A stretch of DNA of 64,000 nt from Aquatica leii (Eukaryota; Arthropoda; Insecta; Coleoptera; Lampyridae). The notes under the pieces are model-generated. The model did not search any database and was not told the origin of the DNA. It saw only the letters and a program-made list of their open reading frames with translations. The DNA is taken from assembly GCA_035610365.1 (NCBI GenBank), contig CM069435.1:15551123-15615122 (forward strand), in the 5' to 3' direction. How positions within the stretch are numbered: the first letter of the stretch is position 1; every line of letters begins with the position of its first letter. The position numbers and the translations under genes were made by a program. Shown here piece by piece: positions 32,071-42,249 of this stretch.

Positions 32071-32850
32071 TAAACACTGCAAAAACAAAAAAATAAACTG
32101 TAAATTTTAATAGATATTTGTACCTTTTTTATTGCCTTTTTGGCAGGTTTAATATGCTTTTTATGCCACCTTTTTTGGTGTTTTTTCTTGCCTTACTATC
32201 CGCTCTTTATTTATTACATATTAGAAATGTATCTTCAATATTCGTATTAGTTTTTAAATTATTGATTTTTGAGATATCTCAAATAAGTAGACAGTAGATT
32301 CTGCATAAAGGCTGATGATGATAATGATGACAATACAATAAATTTCTAAAAAAATACGTTCGTAAAATCATTTAACTTTTGCTAGATCTCTCTGAGCCTT
32401 AACAACAATAACACCGACAGTTTTATCAGTCATTGTTCGTCTTCTAATAATCACATGGTTATACTAAAAATTTTTGGTAACAATCACAAAAAATTTATAT
32501 TGCAACTTTGAAAAACCGAAATCTACAATCACGTAAAATAGGCTGTGTCTGGTTTGGTGAGACAGTTGAAAGCTCTATTATTTACAGATACTGAAAACGT
32601 TTATTTACAACTTTTAATTAAAAACAATTTCGATTATTGTAGTTTTGCAAGCTGAAAAAATCGCATGTTTTAGCATTTCGGTTTTAGACAAAGAGGTGTT
32701 CAAAAAGAATTTAATTACGAACAATGAAATGACAAAATGAAGCAAATGCTAAAATAATAATATTATCAATCGAGACGCCCACAATGCGTAGGCTGAGGCG
32801 TCGGCGCCGTTCATTAATCAGCTGGCCGAGCCCGGACTCAACAGGTCGGC
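32071..32850. other. Upstream region of LARP4, promoter and 5' UTR expected here
   Basis: Mostly AT-rich. The last 90 bp (about 32765-32850) are clearly GC- and CpG-rich, unlike the surroundings, consistent with a 5' UTR. No TATA box is convincing and no other gene is seen. Confidence 0.4.
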
Positions 32851-32928
32851 ATGGTGAGTGTCGGTTGCCGGTCCAAAATCGCAGATGCCTCTTTGGAGAG
32901 GCCGTGGAAAAGCTGTGCCTCAGCTTGA
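32851..32928 (+). promoter_or_regulatory. Upstream ORF overlapping the LARP4 start codon
   Basis: An ATG at 32851 opens a 25-residue frame, ending with TGA at 32926-32928. It overlaps the putative main ATG at 32885 in another frame. If the transcript begins upstream of it, ribosomes would meet this uATG first, which could lower translation of the main frame (inference). It depends on the exon 1 model being right. Confidence 0.4.
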
Positions 32929-33007
32929 CCCGCTGACGGCATGTCTCGATGCAAACGGTACATACATTTGCACAGCATTTAATCCTCGATGTTACATCAT
33001 ACAGAAG
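32885..33007 (+). CDS. LARP4: La-related protein 4, putative first coding exon
   Basis: A 41-codon exon starting MPLWRGRGK and ending CYIIQK with donor AAG|GTAAGT at 33007/33008. It lies in a GC-richer island and has phase 0, which fits the acceptor of the next exon at 41732. LARP4 proteins carry poorly conserved N-terminal regions before the La module, so homology cannot confirm this exon. Assignment rests on strand, phase, splice sites and composition. Residues 31-36 (AFNPRC) recall a PAM2-like PABP-binding segment only weakly. Confidence 0.55.
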
Positions 33008-33594
33008 GTAAGTTTATATTTCTTCCATATGGAATTGTTTAAAACTATGTCGACCGCTTAATCGGTTAAAATATGTGCACAAAAATAATGTTTTTCTAAT
33101 CACGCAATGAAATATCATAAATAGAGTTTATATGGAATTTATATATGTAAACAATTTTTTAAACTAGCGCGAAAATCTCTGTGGCACACACACCTCCATG
33201 TTCGTTCGGATCGATACGCAATGTTTTGACATTTGTTGAAATTGCGGCGCAACACGTGGAGAAGATATTTTAAGTTTTCTTTACGGTGAATATTACGAAT
33301 ATTGACTTACTTCTTAATGTTACACATCCAATACTAAAAAAAATTATATAAATAAAGAAAAAAAAAGATTTAACGCTCAATCTACATTAGCATATAGTTA
33401 AAATTACAAAAAAAAAACAAATGAAATGTTATTGTCGTAACGTGCGGTTATGATCTTCAAAAATATTAAAAAATTTAAGGAATAAAATTCGTCTGTAAAC
33501 AGTTGAACTTCAATACTCTTAATGTCCACAAAGAATATCTTTCTTTTGGTCATTTTTAAAGTACATTTCTGAGCATATTCCCAGCCAGTCAGAT

Positions 33595-33765
33595 CTCGTT
33601 TTTATTACATCCCTTTCACGTTATTAGAGTAACTTACCAACGTACTCTACATAACCACGAGTGCTTTCTCCGTTACGAATTTGAGCATGTGAACCTCAAA
33701 GTCGCCAATAAAATAATTTTTATATGTAAGTTTTTAGTAGGATTTAGTAATTTGTTAATACCTGA
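33595..33765 (+). repeat. Dispersed repeat, copy 1 (family also at 35963-36300, 42250-42560, 11310, 11605)
   Basis: Contains CGTTTTTATTACAT...CACGTTATTAGAGTA. The stretch GAATTTGAGCATGTGAACCTC recurs as GAATTTGAGTATGTGAACCTC near 35969. Non-coding, probably a MITE family whose ends I could not define. Confidence 0.5.
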
Positions 33766-34440
33766 TAACAGTTACCGTTTATTTAACGACATTGATTATA
33801 CAGGATGTTAATTACTAAGTTGTAACACTCACAAATGACAGTTAGAACTTCTTGAAACAAACAAATTATCTTAGTTCAAATTTTTAATTTGAAGCTTCAG
33901 TAGTTTTTGTCGTTTTTTTGTTTTTCGAAAAACATTTGTATTTACAATTATTTTCTATTTTATCAAATAACAAAATGGTGACCGATCCAAAAAAAAAGAT
34001 ATTTTGAAAACCACTCAATCGATTTTTGAAAATAAAACATTTATAAAATTCTTAAACTATCTACTACAACAATTGTCTGAAACATTTCTTTCGATCTGTT
34101 CAAAAAAACTTTATTCAGATTTAACTACAATGTAAATTTTAACAAACTGAAACAATTATTTAAAACAAAGTAGGCTTGCTGCCATTAAACAATGAAACAA
34201 AAACCGAAAATAAACGCGTTCTTCAAACTTGAAGAACGTGCTTTTTAGTTGTACGTGAAAATTTAAATACTTATTGATTTTGTTCTTTAGAAATACATTT
34301 ATTAAAAAAAATGTTTACTGCTTCATCTTGAAAGGTTTCTGTCATAATTTGTGTATAAAAATGCATAGCATAATAATCAAAATTTGTCGGAGAAGATATT
34401 CAAATTGTCAAACCAAGTTGCCGCATTTTTAGAAGAATAT

Positions 34441-34921
34441 TGAAACGTTCGAGAAATTACTTGCAAATGCAAAAGCCTTCTAGAAGCTGTTGTCTATTTT
34501 CTAGAAGTTATAGCGAAAAGTAGGGAACGCTCGAGAAGGATTTCCGTATGTCTATATATAGCGACGAGACAGATCGTAGGTCAGTTATTGTCGTAAAGCG
34601 AATGCAGCAGTATTAAGAAGATTATTCAAGTGAAGATAAATAAGTGATTAGCACGTGCGAAGTTTTAAATAAATAACAGTGTACACCGAATCGAGTGAAC
34701 GTGACTTATAGTGTAAACAAACAAGTGTGAAATCCGAGGACGTTATCTTATCTTAAGTGATAGTGTTATACAACGGTTATACATAAATTATAGTGTAAGT
34801 GTTTTTATTATTAGATTTAATTAGTTCGGTTAATTTAAAAGTGTACATATTTCTAGAATAAGTAAACATAATTTTTAATCGTTTAAATAAATTAGTAGTT
34901 TTAATAAATAAATACGCAACA
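34441..34921 (+). mobile_element. Solo LTR, second copy, with ATAT target duplication
   Basis: Begins TGAAACGTTCGAG, ends CGCAACA, and is 481 bp long. It is flanked by ATAT at 34437-34440 and 34922-34925. It is homologous along its length to 9320-9802 in reverse. It contains the HSE-like motifs CCTTCTAGAAGC, TTTTCTAGAAGT and GGAACGCTCGAGAAGG, then TATATATA near 34551-34559. Further on is AATAAATAA, fitting promoter and polyadenylation functions. Confidence 0.88.
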
Positions 34922-34929
34922 ATATGTAG

Positions 34930-35430
34930 ACGTATGTCATCAGAGACTGAAAGTTTTTGTCCAACAATTGGCGGGAATTCCAAAAGATTTCGCCGAACCC
35001 CTGCATCTGAAGAAGATGTAATGTAAATCACGTAATAGTTTGGCAAGTTCTGAAGGAACAAGGTCTCTATCCATTTTCTAGACAAAAACTGCAAGCTTTA
35101 GTACCTGAAGACTTTCAGCCAACATTATTGTTTTGTCGCACCAACGACGTTTTTCAGTAAATGTATGGGCTGATTACTACGTTATTAGATCCTACGTTCT
35201 GCTAGAGCTTCTTTATGACTTACCGATAAACATCAGACGAAGACTTTGGTTTCAACATGATGGAGCACCGGCTCACACAATTCGATAATATCCGAATAAG
35301 TGGGTTGGCAGAGGAAATTCTGTTGTGTAACCAGCCCGGAGTCTCGATCTATCTCTCCTAGATTTCTTTTTCTGGGGTCAGATCAAGACCTCTAAATATG
35401 AGACACCAGTATAAACTGCTGGCTAGAATA
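34930..35430 (+). pseudogene. Tc1/mariner-like transposase remnant
   Basis: Across frames the plus strand gives VLKEQGLYPFSRQKLQALVPEDFQP (about 35050-35120), then FSVNVWADYYVI with one frame change. Next come LWFQHDGAPAHT near 35248-35285 and NKWVGRGNSV...PARSLDLSLLDFFFWGQIK near 35295-35390. HDGAPAHT carries a catalytic Asp, and the SPDLTPLDFFLWG-type block carries the last acidic residue (S-L-D-L here) of the insect Tc3/mariner-like DD-E/D family. Stops interrupt it. Confidence 0.72.
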
Positions 35431-35962
35431 TGAGCTGCAGCAGAAGATATAAAAAAGAAGCAAGCAGGTCATTGCAAGTGTCTTCTCTGTCTTTCAAACA
35501 CGCTGCCGGGCTTGCGTTGCTGCGAACTGTGGTCATTTGGAAATCAAATTTAGTTTATCCCTTTGTTTCACTGTTTATTGCTTTATTTTTCTTGTTTGTT
35601 TCTTGTTTTTCTTGTTTAATGACAGCAAGCCTACTTTGTTTTAAATGATTAGCAAATGTTATAGCAGTTAGTTTAAGCATTTTATAAATCTTTTATTTTC
35701 AAAAATCGATCGAGTGATTTTTTAAAATATCTTGTTTTGAAATTTCTAATCGGTCGCCATTTTGTTATTTGATAAAATTGAAAATAATTGTAATTTCAAA
35801 TGTTTTAGAGAAACGAAAGCAAATGCTGAAGCTTTTTGTATTTTTTAAATATTCTTTAAAATAAAGAAGTAATGACGATTTTCGAAAAGCAAAAAAGCGA
35901 CAATAACTATTAACTATAGTTGCAAATCAAAAATTTGAACTAAGAAAAGGAGTACTTTTTTC

Positions 35963-36300
35963 GTAATGAATTTGAGTATGTGAACCTCAACGTCACCAAT
36001 AAAATAATTTTTATAATAAAAAAAAGTAAGTTTCTAGTTTGATTTAGTGATTTGTTAGTACTCAATCGATAGAATACGTTTACACTATTTTTTGGTTGGA
36101 TATATAAATTAAATACAAAAACAAAACAAAACGACAGTTACACAAAATGGTGAACAGATTTTGCGCTTGTAAAAAACTGTAATAAGTATGGCTAATAAGG
36201 TCACAGAAATTTAGCGACGTTACTCTCAAAGAATAGCAGTTGTGATGTAACGCGAACAAAAGAAAACAGCGACATCTCGCTGTGGTTGTGATCGTCAAGC
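35963..36300 (+). repeat. Dispersed repeat, copy 2
   Basis: The first 100 bp match 33673-33765 in direct orientation. The later part (about 36090-36270) matches 42405-42560. The direct-repeat pair brackets the Tc1/mariner element, which probably inserted within one copy or beside two partial copies. Confidence 0.45.
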
Positions 36301-37165
36301 TACCCCCTCCCCCTTTCTACGTTGTACTAAGTTACTCTCGATATGTGGGACGGCTGTAGTAGGTTAAATAAAACACACAATAAAAAAAATGAATCGTGAT
36401 TTTTATTCAAATTTAAATTTTGCTTGTACGGTGGGACCCGCCGTAGGAGGGGAAGAACATAGTAAAGAAATCTCTCTGGTCTTCGAACTGAATCAAAACT
36501 ATCAACACACGTCGGAAAACTAGGACATCTCAAATTTCAGTAAATTAGACAAATAAACAAACCTGATAACAGAAGAAGGCGTGTTATATAATCAGCGCCC
36601 CCGCCAATAGGTACTGGGGTCCTGGTTACGAATCAACCCAGCTAAAGTTGAAAGTTTGGAACAAGTAAAATTAAAAATATATATCTATATAGAGAATCAG
36701 TAATACAAATAATAAAGATTGTATATAAAACAAGTAAACAAAAATGTAGGACTCCATAACATGGGAGCAACCTACCGCCACTAAAAAACACACAAATGTG
36801 CAAGGTCCTATAGCATGAAAACAACTTGTGCCATTACACATAACAAAATACAGGGTCCCATAACATGGAAGCAACCTGCGGCCGTTCGTTGTTGCCCAAT
36901 CACGGTAGAAAAATATTAGATTTACATTCTACAAGCCAATACACACAATGGTTTTTATATCTGTTATCAAGCCCTTTATAATCACCATCAATAGGTAAAT
37001 GTTACGACTAAAAAGTATGTCCAAACTTTGAGCGATTTTTGTATCCTCAAACGTACAAAAAAAACAAATAAATTATTATGCCTGATTTTAACCGTCTTTT
37101 TAGATTCCATGCCCCTTCATTTTCATAATGTTTAAACGTAACAATAAACGCTAATTATTACAATC
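36301..37165. other. No gene; short imperfect tandem repeat
   Basis: Three imperfect units built on CCATAACATGGGAGCAACCT (near 36755, 36815 and 36858) form a loose tandem repeat. Otherwise AT-rich intron sequence without recognisable features. Confidence 0.35.
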
Positions 37166-37177
37166 TAATTTACGACG

Positions 37178-37691
37178 TAATAGCGAAGGCTTCCACGGCC
37201 GGAATCTATACTAACATTAGAATGTCTTCCGGGTTTGGACCGTGTCATATTTGCAACCGAAGCTGCCAACGTTTCGCCCACTTTCGTAAGGGGCTTCATC
37301 AGGGCGTGAGATAAATCGCAAAACTCAAACAAGCAATCGAAATCTAACTAAAAACTTCTCAAAAGTTAGGTTATCCACTTGTAAAACAAGCCATAACCTA
37401 AACTATGAAAAGGTAAGAAAGAAAACGATAACCTGAAAAAACAAACGAAAATCTAACAAAGAACCACTACTGAGTTAGGTAATCAACTTGTGAACCAAGC
37501 CAGATTCTAAACTCCGTAGAAGTGACTTAAGAAGAAATAGTCTCCGTATTTAAAGGAAAAGGATCGTCACGGATGATTGAGCTCGACCCTGATTGGGTTA
37601 CGGTTGCTAAGGGGCGTGTTTTTGATAAATGACTAATAACCGGGAACCAAAGAGGGGATATTTCAAAACCATGATCGCGATTGAAGTTATT
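37178..37691 (-). repeat. Penelope downstream pseudo-LTR
   Basis: Direct repeat of 39958-40471 (offset 2780). It contains the last codons and stop of the ORF and the non-coding tail, including a hammerhead-like core at 37271-37302. Confidence 0.92.
37271..37302 (-). ncRNA. Hammerhead-ribozyme-like core, downstream pseudo-LTR
   Basis: On the minus strand it reads CTGATGA, then a hairpin built from GCCC/GGGC, then GAAAC, the conserved hammerhead core with stem II. Penelope elements are known to carry hammerhead ribozymes in their pseudo-LTRs. Stems I and III could not be closed convincingly by eye. Confidence 0.5.
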
Positions 37692-40079
37692 AGGGTGTTT
37701 GATGATTTCTATGCTTTCTCGGAATTTCCTGTTGAAAAAGAATGGAGATTTGGCAATCAACGAAACATTATCAAAATCTATCTTGTGACCTGTAGTAAAA
37801 TGATGTTCAGCGACCGCAGACTTGGAAGTATACCTTTTCCTTATACAACGATCATGTTCTGAAATGCGAGTAATGACGGAACGACCGGTTTCACCAATGT
37901 AGACTAAACCACAAGAACAGGGAATTTGGTATACACCTTGAGATGAAAGTGTGGGAAATTTGTCTTTGGGAGAAGGAAAAATCTGAGAGATTTTGCCTGT
38001 CGAGTTGAATATGGGTTTAATACCATTCTTACGAAGGAGTTTCCCTATTTGATCTGTAACCTTGTGAATGTAGGGTAAAAAGGCCAATTTCGGGTTAGAT
38101 TCGGGAATAGAAATGTCCTTAGGTAATCGAGTACGTGGATGTAAACGACGATTAATAACTTTATGAATGTCTCGCTTAACATAACCATTGTTCACTAAGG
38201 TTCTAGTAAGATGACGGAGTTCTGAGTCTAGGTTCTCAGGTTGACAAATAGAAAAAGCACGATGGACCAAAGATTCAATAACAGAACGTTTCTGTGCAGG
38301 ATGATGATGAGACGAAGCATGAAGGTATCTGTCCGTATGGGTGGGTTTGCGATAAACAGAATGGCCTAGAAGTCCGTCGGGCTTACGAGTCACAAGAACG
38401 TCAAGAAATGGAAGAGAACCATTACTTTCGATTTCCATAGTAAATTTGATATCTAAGTGTTGATTGTTAAGATGATCAAGAAACTTAGACAATTCAAGAT
38501 GACCATGAGACCAAACAATAAACGTGTCGTCAACATATCTAAACCACACTTTAGGTTTTAATATTGATGATTCCAAAGCAACCGTTTCAAAGGATTCCAT
38601 AAAAATGTTAGCTACAACAGGTGATAGAGGAGAACCCATAGCAGCACCAGAAACTTGTTCGTAAAACTTATTATCAAATTGGAAGTAAGTAGAAGATAGA
38701 CACTTTTCAATAAGAGGAACCAAACTCAAGTCCTTGCCATGTTGAGACAGAATCTGTTTGATGATAATAAGCGAATCCTTAATAGGAACTTTAGTAAAAA
38801 GTGAAGTAACATCAAAGCTCACGAGAAGATCTTGGGGTTCAAGTTTTATAGTTTGTAGACGTTGAATAAAATGCTGAGAGTTGAGAATGTGAGAAGAGGT
38901 TTTACCTGTAAACTCGCAAAGAATGTTGGACAAGAACTTGGCTAGCTTGTAAGTAGGAGATTGGATAGTACTAACGATAGGTCGAAAAGGAATACCTTGT
39001 TTGTGAATTTTGGGAAGTCCGTATAGACGAGGTGGTTTAGAATCTGATGGGGTAAGTCGACGCTTAGTTTCAGGAGGTAGATTGGAAGACTTGATGATTT
39101 GGCTAACCTCGCGTTCAATCCTCGAAGTGGGGTTATGAGTTAGAAGAGCGTAAGTTTCCTCAGACAAAATAGAATTGATTTTCGTAACATAATCAATTTG
39201 GTTCAAAACTACAGTGGCGTTGCCTTTGTCGGCTGGAAGAACAATAATATCAGGGTTCTTACGAAGACTTTTTAGAGCTGACTCTTCAGACTTAGAAATG
39301 TTGGATTTAGGAATTTTAGATGATTCAAGGATTTTTCCAGTGTTAATACGAATGGGATCTGAGATGTGGCGAGGAAGATGTCTTATAGAAGACTCAACAG
39401 CACATAGAATATCTTCTTTAGGAATACGTTTGGGAGCAACCGCAAAGTTCAAACCCTTAGAGAGCACCGATTCCTGTTCGGAAGTGAGAACCAAACTAGA
39501 TAAATTGACAACCGTCTTTACTGAGTTAGTAGAAGAAGAAGCTTTACGATTCTTGGATTCCAATAATTGAAACTTTTTGAGATGACCTTCAGTGGTTAGT
39601 CGTAGAGTGGTTTCAGACTGCTGGTAAGTAATGTTGTCAAAGAATTTCCAATCATCCGGGGATAGAGTGTTGGCCAACTCAAGATGAAGATAAAAGAGTT
39701 GTTTCGAAATGGTGTCTAACTCTCGCCTAGTTTGCTTAATCCGTTCGCGTATCAACGCTAGACTAGCACGGTGTAGGATGTTTTTAGAAGAACGTGTCTG
39801 AATGTGGAACTTAATTTTGAGGAATGCAGGAATGATGTTGTGGTCACGACAGCGACTAAGAAAGGTTAAATTGCACAAAAGTTTGACGAGTTTGTGGCGA
39901 AGTTTGGAAAATACGGAGGTTTTAGAAGAAATATTCTCCCCGTAGAGATTATTAATGTAATAGCGAAGGCTTCCACGGCCGGAATCTATACTAACATTAG
40001 AATGTCTTCCGGGTTTGGACCGTGTCATATTTGCAACCGAAGCTGCCAACGTTTCGCCCACTTTCGTAAGGGGCTTCAT
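37527..40079 (-). CDS. Penelope reverse transcriptase with GIY-YIG endonuclease
   Basis: The first ATG in frame is at 40079; the frame is open 11 codons further upstream to a TTG at 40112. Numbering from 40112 (861 codons), an N-terminal alpha-helical region is followed by LPADKGNATVV (293-303), RLYGLPKIHKQGIPFRPIVS (362-381), LLVSFDVTSLFTKVPI (429-444, first catalytic Asp) and GAAMGSPLSPVVANIFMESF. The YVDD active site is at 526-529. The C-terminal GIY-YIG nuclease starts GVYQIPCSCGLVYIGETGR (726-744), with a later H/E-rich helix. RT copies RNA into DNA and GIY-YIG nicks the target. No stop or frameshift is seen; length is normal for endonuclease-bearing Penelope proteins. Confidence 0.94.
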   Translation of the reverse strand: MKPLTKVGETLAASVANMTRSKPGRHSNVSIDSGRGSLRYYINNLYGENISSKTSVFSKLRHKLVKLLCNLTFLSRCRDHNIIPAFLKIKFHIQTRSSKNILHRASLALIRERIKQTRRELDTISKQLFYLHLELANTLSPDDWKFFDNITYQQSETTLRLTTEGHLKKFQLLESKNRKASSSTNSVKTVVNLSSLVLTSEQESVLSKGLNFAVAPKRIPKEDILCAVESSIRHLPRHISDPIRINTGKILESSKIPKSNISKSEESALKSLRKNPDIIVLPADKGNATVVLNQIDYVTKINSILSEETYALLTHNPTSRIEREVSQIIKSSNLPPETKRRLTPSDSKPPRLYGLPKIHKQGIPFRPIVSTIQSPTYKLAKFLSNILCEFTGKTSSHILNSQHFIQRLQTIKLEPQDLLVSFDVTSLFTKVPIKDSLIIIKQILSQHGKDLSLVPLIEKCLSSTYFQFDNKFYEQVSGAAMGSPLSPVVANIFMESFETVALESSILKPKVWFRYVDDTFIVWSHGHLELSKFLDHLNNQHLDIKFTMEIESNGSLPFLDVLVTRKPDGLLGHSVYRKPTHTDRYLHASSHHHPAQKRSVIESLVHRAFSICQPENLDSELRHLTRTLVNNGYVKRDIHKVINRRLHPRTRLPKDISIPESNPKLAFLPYIHKVTDQIGKLLRKNGIKPIFNSTGKISQIFPSPKDKFPTLSSQGVYQIPCSCGLVYIGETGRSVITRISEHDRCIRKRYTSKSAVAEHHFTTGHKIDFDNVSLIAKSPFFFNRKFRESIEIIKHPNNFNRDHGFEISPLWFPVISHLSKTRPLATVTQSGSSSIIRDDPFPLNTETISS

Positions 40080-40471
40080 CAGGGCGTGAGATAAATCGCA
40101 AAACTCAAACAAGCAATCGAAATCTAACTAAAAACTTCTCAAAAGTTAGGTTATCCACTTGTAAAACAAGCCATAACCTAAACTATGAAAAGGTAAGAAA
40201 GAAAACGATAACCTGAAAAAACAAACGAAAATCTAACAAAGAACCACTACTGAGTTAGGTAATCAACTTGTGAACCAAGCCAGATTCTAAACTCCGTAGA
40301 AGTGACTTAAGAAGAAATAGTCTCCGTATTTAAAGGAAAAGGATCGTCACGGATGATTGAGCTCGACCCTGATTGGGTTACGGTTGCTAAGGGGCGTGTT
40401 TTTGATAAATGACTAATAACCGGGAACCAAAGAGGGGATATTTCAAAACCATGATCGCGATTGAAGTTATT
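39958..40471 (-). repeat. Penelope upstream pseudo-LTR
   Basis: Appears identical by eye to 37178-37691. It contains the start of the ORF (ATG at 40079-40077). Confidence 0.92.
40051..40082 (-). ncRNA. Hammerhead-ribozyme-like core, upstream pseudo-LTR, overlapping the ORF start
   Basis: Same core as at 37271-37302. The ATG of the RT frame is the ATG inside the CTGATGA box. If the motif is active, cleavage would act on the 5' leader of the coding RNA. Confidence 0.5.
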
Positions 40472-40480
40472 TATTATTAT

Positions 40481-40922
40481 TTGGTTCCCGGTTATTAGTC
40501 ATTTATCAAAAACACGCCCCTTAGCAACCGTAACCCAATCAGGGTCGAGCTCAATCATCCGTGACGATCCTTTTCCTTTAAATACGGAGACTATTTCTTC
40601 TTAAGTCACTTCTACGGAGTTTAGAATCTGGCTTGGTTCACAAGTTGATTACCTAACTCAGTAGTGGTTCTTTGTTAGATTTTCGTTTGTTTTTTCAGGT
40701 TATCGTTTTCTTTCTTACCTTTTCATAGTTTAGGTTATGGCTTGTTTTACAAGTGGATAACCTAACTTTTGAGAAGTTTTTAGTTAGATTTCGATTGCTT
40801 GTTTGAGTTTTGCGATTTATCTCACGCCCTGATGAAGCCCCTTACGAAAGTGGGCGAAACGTTGGCAGCTTCGGTTGCAAATATGACACGGTCCAAACCC
40901 GGAAGACATTCTAATGTTAGTA
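40481..40922 (+). repeat. Inverted partial Penelope copy
   Basis: Reverse complement of about 39988-40432, giving a 440-bp inverted repeat around a 48-bp spacer with a TTATTATTATT run. It carries a third hammerhead-like core at 40829-40860 on the plus strand. It lies inside the 12-bp target duplication, so it belongs to the same insertion event. Confidence 0.9.
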
Positions 40923-40934
40923 TAATTTACGACG

Positions 40935-41731
40935 CTTAATATTGTGTTTAAACTTACACATAAAGGAAATCATAAAAGAATTTAAGTTTCATTTCAAGCA
41001 GTTCTTTAAAATATCTCGATTAAGTAATTTTAAGTTTTAATTAATAACTTGTGAAAAACATCATTTAATAATTCTATATAAGTTGATTTTGAAACATAGC
41101 ACAATAATTGTTAACAATTAAACCGACAAAATTGAAATGGCCGCCAATGCGTTTGTTTTACCAAAACAAAGAAAACGCCATGTTTTTATAACGCTGGGAT
41201 TGCAAAGTGCTAACAATTCACAGTTCATCTTCTTTTCCTATATGTTAACTATAACGGTATACAGTTACTTACATTATAAAATAACACAAGACACAAACAC
41301 AAATTTTATATCAAGACCGCTATCACCCTTAGCGTCCTCAAAACCCATCTTAAAACGAGTCATGCGTAAAACGATGGTAAAACGGCGCAATTCGTATTTT
41401 TCAGTCTTCCCGCTAGATGACGATGCTTACGTGATTTCGCGCGTCTTTAATTGAATTTAAATTTAAACTGGTTCATCTCACAGTTACGTTTAATTATTTC
41501 ACATTTATGGTTCTTATAGTAAAAACGGGACTTAAGTGCCTATTTGAATTGATTTCATTATACAGAAAACAATAACATAAATTTCTTTATTCAATGAAAA
41601 ATCTAAATTATTTGACTGGGAAAAACGACTCTATAGATTTAAGTTTTAAGTTAATTCAGATTTGTGTATATAGGAAATACTATTTTAATAGCAGACCATA
41701 TATTGAATATCTAATTGTACGCATTTTTAAG
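40935..41731. other. End of LARP4 intron 1
   Basis: A 105-codon ORF (41137-41454) starts at an ATG in good context (AAATGGCC), but it has no recognisable domain and no partner exon. I do not annotate it as a gene. Otherwise intron sequence. Confidence 0.3.
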
Positions 41732-41879
41732 GTGATTTCTACTCCCGGAACATTGTTAACCGCAAATACAGACGATGGCGAAACTCATTCAGATTCCGAT
41801 GTAGACTCTGAGCTTCACATTTGCTTAGAACGTCAGCAACCTTTAAATCAAGATATCTCTTGTTCGTTGCCATTAGAAG
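41732..41879 (+). CDS. LARP4: La-related protein 4, exon 2
   Basis: The acceptor TTTTTAAG ends at 41731 and the donor GAAG|GTAAGT lies at 41879/41880. The frame encodes VISTPGTLLTANTDDG, then an acidic HSDSDVDSE segment and LEGY across the junction. The 148 bases leave one base that joins exon 3 in frame. This is the disordered N-terminal region upstream of the La module, where LARP4 proteins bind PABP. Confidence 0.75.
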
Positions 41880-42249
41880 GTAAGTTTGTTACTATATTGT
41901 ATCGTTGCAATATTACCGATAAAATGTATATAATATAAAAAACATAATTAACTTCTATCAGTTTCAATCACTAAGCTCTAAGTTTCTTGTAAACTGGAAT
42001 TTGTTTTTGATGAATAAAACTAATAAAGGTTGTAATGGTATAAAAAGTTTAAGTACAGTGACAAAACACGCGATGTTTGTCTACATACTGAAAGAATCTA
42101 AATAATTTAAGTCACATTTGAAAGATGTCCTTTCTATTAAAGTTAGTCGATTTAATGTGTTGAATGCAAACTTCAATTTTGCTTTGGTTTGTTGCAGTGG
42201 GAATTGCGACAGCAATAATAAAAAAATTTATGTCAAAAGAATCTTCATG

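Larger units (their letters stand above)
33870..35944 (+). mobile_element. Tc1/mariner-type element with long inverted repeats, split by a solo LTR
   Basis: The left arm from CTTAGTTCAAATTTTT (33870) to about 34200 is the mirror image of the right arm, about 35612-35944 (ends AAATTTGAACTAAG). This gives inverted repeats of about 330 bp. Between them lies a damaged transposase, and in the left part a 481-bp solo LTR that inserted later. The two arms differ by many substitutions, so the element is old. No clear TA duplication could be confirmed. Confidence 0.75.
37178..40922 (-). mobile_element. Penelope-like element, complete with pseudo-LTRs, inverted partial copy and 12-bp target duplication
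   Basis: Flanked by TAATTTACGACG at 37166-37177 and 40923-40934. On the minus strand the layout is: a partial inverted copy (40481-40922, actually plus-oriented); the upstream pseudo-LTR (39958-40471); an RT/GIY-YIG ORF; and the downstream pseudo-LTR (37178-37691). Direct pseudo-LTRs plus a 5' inverted copy are the classic Penelope outcome. I saw no difference between the two 514-bp direct copies, and the ORF is open, so the insertion is recent and possibly competent. It sits in LARP4 intron 1, antisense to the gene. Confidence 0.95.

Noticed and set aside
36740-36890. Possible CRISPR-like or microsatellite array of CCATAACATGG units
   Set aside because: Only three poorly matched units with irregular spacing; no spacers and a eukaryotic context.
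39214-39570. Plus-strand ORF of 118 codons
   Set aside because: It lies entirely antisense within the intact Penelope RT frame; no independent domain.
41137-41454. 105-codon ORF with good start context in LARP4 intron 1
   Set aside because: Considered as an alternative first exon, but no donor leading in frame to exon 2 was convincing and no family is recognised.
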